From Flammulina velutipes (Eukaryota; Basidiomycota; Agaricomycetes; Agaricales; Physalacriaceae): a stretch of DNA of 64,000 nt. The notes below the pieces were generated by a model. The model searched no databases, had not been told where the DNA came from, and saw only the letters and a list, made by a program, of their open reading frames with translations. Shown here one piece after another: positions 58,126 to 64,000 of the stretch (position 1 is its first letter; every line of letters begins with the position of its first letter). The translations under genes and the position numbers were made by a program. The DNA is taken from assembly GCA_011800155.1 (NCBI GenBank), contig CM022375.1, forward strand, positions 1,488,001 through 1,552,000. The letters run 5' to 3'.

Positions 58126-60007
58126 TTAGAATCCAACCCTCAACATATTCTTCTTCCCAATCTTCACACTCCCCTTAAACGGCAAACCGTCCAACCTCAA
58201 CGCCTCTCCGTTCCCAACAGGCAAGCCCGGTACATCCACACTGACTGCCACGATCCCCAGTAACCCAGCAACAGCACCATCCGTTCCAAACACCACCTTT
58301 CTCACAAAATTGCTAAACTCATTCTGCCTCCCCGGGAGCACCTCCAACGGCACATCGTCAATCTTCGCCGTGACTTCGAATGCCGAACCACCCTCTTCCC
58401 CTGGTTCCAACGGTATCCGTACACAGTCACTGTCCAACCAGTCATCTGGCCGAATATGGGCAAACGCCCGCTCGGGGAGCGGGTCAGGGAACGGTGGCGT
58501 ATCAGGTGGCGTCCCAGGCCCAGCAATGTAGTCCGGCACTTCCCCATCAAAGACGAGAACGTCAGGAAGGACATGCGTAACGTCCACGTCAATGTCCATC
58601 CCCTGCGGTAAAACCACCCGCGCAAAGACCGTCCCACTAGCGAGGAACGTGTTCCCGGCCTTCAGCTTCATGTCATGTATGGTTACGTTCCGAAGAACGC
58701 GTGGTTGTGGATGGGGTGCAGGGAATTCGGCGTCGAGATCTAGTTTGGGGATCAGAGGTGTTGAAAGGATGATGGGATTCGGCAGCGCTGAGAGATAGCG
58801 CGACAAGAAGGTTGACAGAATGTCCGTCGAGTCAGACGGTACGGGCAGCACTGAGCCAGTGATCAGTAGCGTGATGTTTGGATGGGTGGTCGTAAATGAA
58901 GCTGTGTTCACAGCCGCTATGTGCACGCCAGGTTGCAACGAGATGACGAAAGGAAGGGAGGGAACTGTAATGTTAATGGTAAGCGGTGCAGGATCCACGA
59001 TGCTCGCACGACCTGATATCGACAGCTGATCCCCTACGGTCGAAAGACTGAATGTTTCCAGAGTCATTAAGTCAGATAGTGGCGGAAAAGGAATGTTGCG
59101 ACCAGGCTGAGGAAGCCCCGGAAGTTGAGGAACTGGAAAAAGAAGTTGGTGACGATGAATATGCGGTTATGAGTGACGTACTCTTCAATACAAAGTAGGT
59201 TTTGATGTCGTTGAATTCTTCCTGTATTCTATCTCGCCAGCTGTGACTGCCAATACGACCCCCCTGAACCCTAACCGACCCAACATGGACGTTGATGATA
59301 GCCTTGCCACGCCTCCAAGCCTCTCCAAAGTACGAGACAATGTCCGATGTGTTCTGCGTAGGTTGCAGATACACTGTCGTTGAGACATGCTGAAGCCACG
59401 AGGAGTCGTAGGGTGGATCTACCGTCAACACCACCTCGACCGGAGGCAGGTCTAGCGTGGCCAACAAACATCCCTCGTCGGAGACCAGCTCAACGTAATC
59501 AAGGTCGATGGCAAGGCGGTCAACACGACGTATCCCCCACCGCCCAAATGACTTCCAGATTTCGGAGAAGAGACTATCCCCGTCGTTCGTATTGAGACCA
59601 AGCGCACGCCCCGCATCCAGGCCAACTCTGCCGTCTATCGTCACCCAAATGCCGCCAGACTCAGTAACATTGAGCACGTTTATTCGGTCTGGTCCTTGGA
59701 ACTGCATGGCGCTATTGAGAACATGGTCCGGGGATATATGGGAGACGCGAGCGGCGTAGGACCATGCTATGAGCACCACAAAGATGAGGATTGCGACACA
59801 AACGCATAGCGAGATGAAGAAGACGCGTAGCAGTTTGGAGACGAGTCGATTTCGTGTTTGGTCGGGCGTAGAGGAGATGAATGTGCTAGATCCGCTGGGG
59901 AGAAGTGGTGTTGTTTCCGAAGGTACATGTAAGGCTGGAGCTTTGCCCTTTCCTTTGCCTTTGTCGGGTCCATTAGGTGGGGATTCGGCATCTATTTCTG
60001 GTCGCAT
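58126..60007 (-). CDS. TAG1: Tag1-like vacuolar membrane protein
   Basis: Starts MRPEIDAESPPNGPDKGKGK, with TTPLLPSG, a likely sorting signal. One membrane helix lies at about residues 65-85 (VFFISLCVCVAILIFVVLIA), followed by a large lumenal part with several N-glycosylation sites. The single intron has donor GTACGT and acceptor TTCCAG near 59125-59180, giving KIPQLPGLPQPGRNIPFPPL, then MTLETFSLSTVGDQLSISGR. The arrangement fits the fungal proteins formerly called pre-rRNA processing proteins and now Tag1 (terminates autophagy in yeast). About 640 residues, complete. Stop at 58126-58128. Confidence 0.7.
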
Positions 60008-60951
60008 AGGAAAGATATCATGAATAGCAGATGAGCAAGAACGTGAGCAAGAACTCTCTGGGCGTTTGTGGGCTGCAATGAAGATAGTTCAGCATATGTA
60101 ATGATACTGCGGAAAAAGACGGCGCACGTTCGTTAACTCTCGGTCGTCAATAAAAGTTTATTATTCCTTCGCCGTTACCGTTACCGTCTCCGTCTCTGTC
60201 CGCGCTTGCTGGCAGTGCTTGATAGTTGGTGGTAGAAAAGCAAGATTCGGATGTCACGACTGGTCACAGTTCACTGAGGCAAGGGCCGCCGGCAATTCTA
60301 TGTAACTTATGACTTTCACTGCCATGTCTTTTCCTCAGAGAGCTAACGCAAACCTCCAATGGCACGAAGGTGACACTGTGTCATCAAGATTCAATGACCG
60401 AATAGCTGCCTGGTTGCGCACAAACTCTCCGCGCGGCGACTCTCCCTTTCTAAATTGCCAGCTGGGTCCAAACGAAGCAGCCTCTTCGTCTATCATATCG
60501 CTTCTCCCTCAGCGCTCGGTCTTTGTTGTGGCCGTTTATATCATCCCCGAGGCTATCTACAGGTACAACTATTCAAATCAGCCTCCCTTCGATCTCAGTT
60601 TCGACTCCCCCGAAACATATTCTATACCAGCGCGCTCTATGCTTTATCCTACCCGTACTGGCCCACTTTCTTCACCTACCTTGTACCAAGACTGCCGCCT
60701 AGAGGACAGAGTGGTCTCCCGCCCATTAAATCATCATCCCGCCGAATTACCATCAGACCGCCCAAAATTATTCACTCCGCCCTAAAAAGAATAACAAGTT
60801 TGCTCAAAAAGATTACCACTCCGCCCTAAAGAATAATCTTCCCGCCCCAGTCATCATCCCGCCCTAACGCAGACTGCTCCTCAAACGCGCCAGACGCTCC
60901 CGCCTCCATCTTTTTTCATCGGATTTTGCCGGCAACTGTACAGTCCCATCA
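60008..60951. other. Region before the retrotransposon ORF1
   Basis: A 159-codon frame at 60309-60785 (MTFTAMSFPQRANANLQWHE) and three copies of CCGCCCTAA between about 60771 and 60875. This is probably the 5' untranslated region of the non-LTR element, whose exact 5' end I cannot place. Confidence 0.4.
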
Positions 60952-62220
60952 GTGGCTGCGCTGCATTCCGTTTTTGGACAACTGCTTCCCTTTGACGGCG
61001 CCAACAATATCTCGATGACCCTTTCACCTGCTGCTTCTGCGCCGGACGCTTCTGCGCTCGACCGAACGGACTCCCCTCCCCCACCTCCTGTCCCCCCCTC
61101 TCCCACGTCGACTGGACTACAGATCGGAAACGACGACATCGAAGAAGACGCCGTCGCCCCACCTGGGAAGAGGTCCCCTGGGAAGAAGAAGGCCCCACCC
61201 GCGAAGAAAGCTGCGCCCGCAACCCCCTCAACTTGCACGTCACGTTCGGCTACCTCTGCGGGTTTCGTGGATACCGTCGCCAAAAAGAACGCGTCCTTGC
61301 AGCGCGAAGAGTCACCTATTCCTACAGAGCCGGACTCTGACGCCCTCACACTTCGCCTCGACCTTCTCGAGGACGCCTACAACAAAAAGTTCAACACCAT
61401 CCTCGGCCCCGCTCCTTCCTCCATCCTATCCCTCCTCAAGGCCACTCGCGTTGATGTCACTAGAGGCGCCCTTGTCACGCCTGTCCACGAAGGGCTCCCT
61501 GTCCGTTTCGATGAGCTGGAACGTCGCGTGAAGATCCTGCGCGGCCGGGTCGACAGTGACTCGTCGCTGGTGGCCTCGGCCATTAGCACGGCTCAGGCCG
61601 CTGCGAGTGGGGAAGATATTGTGGCCCTCCAGGCGGAGATCACCTCCCTCAACAAAGCCTCGCAACAGCACCTGGATTCCCTACGCTCCCTCGACAAACG
61701 CATTGCCGACAGCGCTGCAATTATCCTGAGACTGGAGTCCCAGGACACTGGCAAGCGCCGTCGCGAAGAATCTCGCTCCCCCTCCCCACGTCGACGACCT
61801 CCCTCTCCGCATCGTCGCCGCCCATCTCCTTCTCGTCGTCGCCCTTCCCCACCACGTCGCTCTCTTACTCCTCCTCCTGGACCATCTCACCACGGGAGGA
61901 GGGGTCGCTCGCTCTCTCCACCTCCACCCCAGCCTCCCCCTCCTGCCTACATCCCCTGCGCTAAACTTGGCAAAGTCGAGTTCAAGCTGCACACGGACCC
62001 TGGGCCGAAACGATCCATCTACAGCCAGGTCGTTGCAGTCGTCGCTTGTCATGATCATGCCGCCGCACTCCAGGAGCTGATCAAGGACGTCAGATTCCTC
62101 ATGGGCGTACCCTTTGCCAACATTTTCTTTCGGAACAACAAGGACCGCGATACCTTTATCTCGACGTGGGGCAGCGGCCGCTGCCATGGCTATGAAAGGG
62201 TTACCGCTGTGCGCAACTAG
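60952..62220 (+). CDS. Non-LTR retrotransposon ORF1 protein
   Basis: 422 codons, intronless, starting MAALHSVFGQLLPFDGANNI. It has an N-terminal proline/alanine-rich part, basic KKKAPPAKKAAPATP, a possible coiled coil (ALQAEITSLNKASQQHLDSL) and a strongly basic Arg-Ser-Pro region with repeated RRRPSP units at about residues 275-310, which should bind RNA. The folded C-terminal domain (LGKVEFKLHTDPGP to YERVTAVRN) could be an RNA-recognition fold. Stop TAG at 62218-62220, and ORF2 continues in the same frame. As the nucleic-acid chaperone of LINE-type elements it should package the element RNA. Confidence 0.7.
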   Translation: MAALHSVFGQLLPFDGANNISMTLSPAASAPDASALDRTDSPPPPPVPPSPTSTGLQIGNDDIEEDAVAPPGKRSPGKKKAPPAKKAAPATPSTCTSRSATSAGFVDTVAKKNASLQREESPIPTEPDSDALTLRLDLLEDAYNKKFNTILGPAPSSILSLLKATRVDVTRGALVTPVHEGLPVRFDELERRVKILRGRVDSDSSLVASAISTAQAAASGEDIVALQAEITSLNKASQQHLDSLRSLDKRIADSAAIILRLESQDTGKRRREESRSPSPRRRPPSPHRRRPSPSRRRPSPPRRSLTPPPGPSHHGRRGRSLSPPPPQPPPPAYIPCAKLGKVEFKLHTDPGPKRSIYSQVVAVVACHDHAAALQELIKDVRFLMGVPFANIFFRNNKDRDTFISTWGSGRCHGYERVTAVRN

Positions 62221-64000
62221 GATGTTGGGATGGCGGACGGCCCAGACGATTCTTTCCTTATTTCAGACAATCTATCTTCAATGGACACTCATACCTTACT
62301 CGACGCCCCCATTTTGCCATACCCGATTACGGGGCCTACTGCCCAATTATCATATGTACCCACACGTAGTGTACTTGAAAATGCATCTGGTCTTGCCTCA
62401 ATTTTGTCCGTCTCTGTCCGATTATGGAATATTAAGGGAAACCTTGCCACTGGCCTAACCCATCCCACCTTCTCACGTTCCGTTACTACCTTTGATATCA
62501 ACCTGTTCCAGGAGACTCATTTGGTTCCCGAGCAGGAACATTGTCTCAAGATTCCTAAGGGATACTCCGTACTTGCAATCTCCCGAACACCGAACAACAG
62601 CTTGCATCGAAATTGGGGCGGGGTTGCTGTCATATACCGTTCATCTATCAATATCACCCTCATACACGACATGTGCTCTCCAGATCTAATGGTCTTGAAC
62701 TGTGGCTCATTCCTCCTTTACAATGCATATGTCCTTCCCGATAACAGCCCATGGCAAAGCTGGACGCAACTTCACCCACTCCAACGGCTACAAGAATCAC
62801 TAGCAGGTGCTTGCCTCCTCAATTTACCTATCATTCTGGCTACAGACTTCAATGGACGCACCGGTTCTGAGACGGCATCGACATTAGATGCTCCGCGGGA
62901 TTCTATTGATGATAAAATAAATGCTCGGGGTCGTGCACTACTCCAGCTGCTAAATGACAGTGATATGAGCATCCTCAATGGGACTCTGCCTCATCGACAA
63001 AATTCACGGGGGTGGACGTCATATCAAGGAGTGTCCAACGACAACCGTGTTGCTGTCGTCGACTATATATCATGCTCACGCTTAATACAAGCCTGTGTTA
63101 CGGACCTCAAAGTCTCTTCACGGTCAGACTGGTCAGATCATGCGTTCATCTCTTTCAATGTCCAACTTCCAACTGGTCGTCTCACTCAATCCTTGCCCCC
63201 ACCATCCCGAATGCTATTTGGTGATATGCGTCCTCTCACCTATCTCGATTCGCGGGTATCCACAATGTTTGAACATTCGTCCGACAAAACTCAGCTTCTC
63301 AACGACCTCTATGGTCTTACTCGTGTTCCCGAAAAGAGAGCCTACTTGGTGTACTGTGATGGGTCGTGTCTTAACAACGGTACTGATAGTGCAACCGCGG
63401 GGGCAGGAATATTCTTTGGCAAGGGCAGTCACCTTAACCTATCTGTTCGTGTTACGGGGCGACAAACCAATAACCGGGGGGAGCTACTAGCCATTCTTTG
63501 TGCAATCCAGAATGTCCACCCACAGGAAACGTTACATATCTTCACTGACTCAGAATATGCCATTCGCGCAATCATATTCTGGGCTCCAAAACATGCCCGA
63601 TCTGGATGGTCTTGCGAGAACTCTGACATACTAAAGGACATCGCTGCCTGGATACTCGCGCGTCCGGCTCCTGTCTCTCTCATCTATGTAAAGGGCCATA
63701 GTGGTATCTACCAGAATGAACAGGCCGACGCACTGGCAAAAGCGGGTGCAGTCTTACCTTTACCGGACGGCAGCTACATGTCTTCCTCTCCACCTGCAAT
63801 GTGGAACGATATTGGCACTGACGGAGGAGGGTCAGCTAAGATTTCGACATCTTTACCAGAATTACCAACTCTGAACATTCAAGTAAATCTGGATGCTATG
63901 GACCTACCTCCGGAGACTCATCGGGGCAGATCAATAGCACGCGAGACCAGAGCGGCAAACTTGTCTGAGCTTCTGGATGCGTCTGGACAACCCGCTACGT
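62221..64000 (+). CDS. Non-LTR retrotransposon ORF2: APE-type endonuclease, then RNase H (partial)
   Basis: The frame is open from TAG 62218-62220 to the window end; first ATG at 62230-62232. The endonuclease has all AP-type landmarks: LWNIKGNLA, FDINLFQETHL, GGVAVIYRS, LATDFNGRTG, VVDYISCS and SDWSDHAFISF. Then comes an RNase H domain: AYLVYCDGSC (first aspartate), NNRGELLAIL (glutamate), IFTDSEYAI (aspartate) and GHSGIYQNEQADALAKAG (histidine and last aspartate), all intact. The reverse transcriptase must lie beyond the window if the element is complete. No stop or frameshift in 590 codons suggests a young copy. Confidence 0.85.

Noticed and set aside
1..64000. CRISPR arrays, bacterial operons, riboswitches
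   Set aside because: Spliced eukaryotic genes throughout; no regularly spaced repeats were seen.

Overview
The window is nuclear DNA of a filamentous basidiomycete, most likely an agaricomycete mushroom. It has dense genes on both strands, many introns of about 45-60 nt, and families that are expanded in that class: multi-pass membrane proteins ending in an APTLxxARVAAG-type helix, TET/JBP dioxygenases, alpha-kinases, OTT_1508-like deaminases and Helitrons. Nothing bacterial or organellar was seen. All gene models below were spliced by eye from reading frame and splice signals.

Layout. 0-3.6 kb: the 3' part of a Helitron (helicase C-terminus, an accessory gene, and a terminal hairpin just before the next gene). 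3.6-9.8 kb: three tandem paralogous membrane-protein genes; a fourth lies at 19.1-20.35 kb. 10.6-14.7 kb: two tandem secreted alginate-lyase-fold genes; a third copy lies inverted at 55.8-57.2 kb. 15.1-15.8 kb: a frameshifted inverted copy of a gene that is apparently intact at 51.0-51.7 kb. 16.7-18.5 kb: an OTT_1508-like deaminase that has lost its catalytic histidine. 21.3-25.4 kb: glycogen phosphorylase with about thirty introns, two 5-nt micro-exons and two GC-AG introns. 26.25-28.84 kb: an ABC half-transporter.

28,965-42,425 is the most remarkable part: a complete 13.46-kb DNA transposon with 26-bp perfect terminal inverted repeats and a 6-bp target duplication (CTAAAG). It encodes a DDE integrase related to IS3/retroviral integrases, a complete TET/JBP 2-oxoglutarate dioxygenase (predicted 5-methylcytosine oxidase), an alpha-type protein kinase with a zinc-binding N-terminus, and a novel cysteine-containing protein. 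The TAT...ATA ends and the 6-bp duplication fit the IS3EU superfamily as I remember it. An element of this class carrying DNA-demethylation and kinase genes is the best candidate here for an undescribed system.

42.4-46 kb: a disturbed area with two divergent copies of a small unknown gene, a small orphan gene and a duplicated tail of the nucleoporin gene. 46.2-50.9 kb: NIC96/NUP93 nucleoporin (-) divergent from a Fic-domain AMP-transferase (+). 51-55.6 kb: the intact copy of the duplicated gene, an Fmp46-like mitochondrial thioredoxin-fold protein, an uncertain small gene and a secreted kinase-like protein. 58.1-60.0 kb: a Tag1-like vacuolar membrane protein. 60.9 kb to the end: a non-LTR retrotransposon whose ORF1 and ORF2 share one frame separated by a single TAG, with RNase H directly after the endonuclease; it runs off the window.
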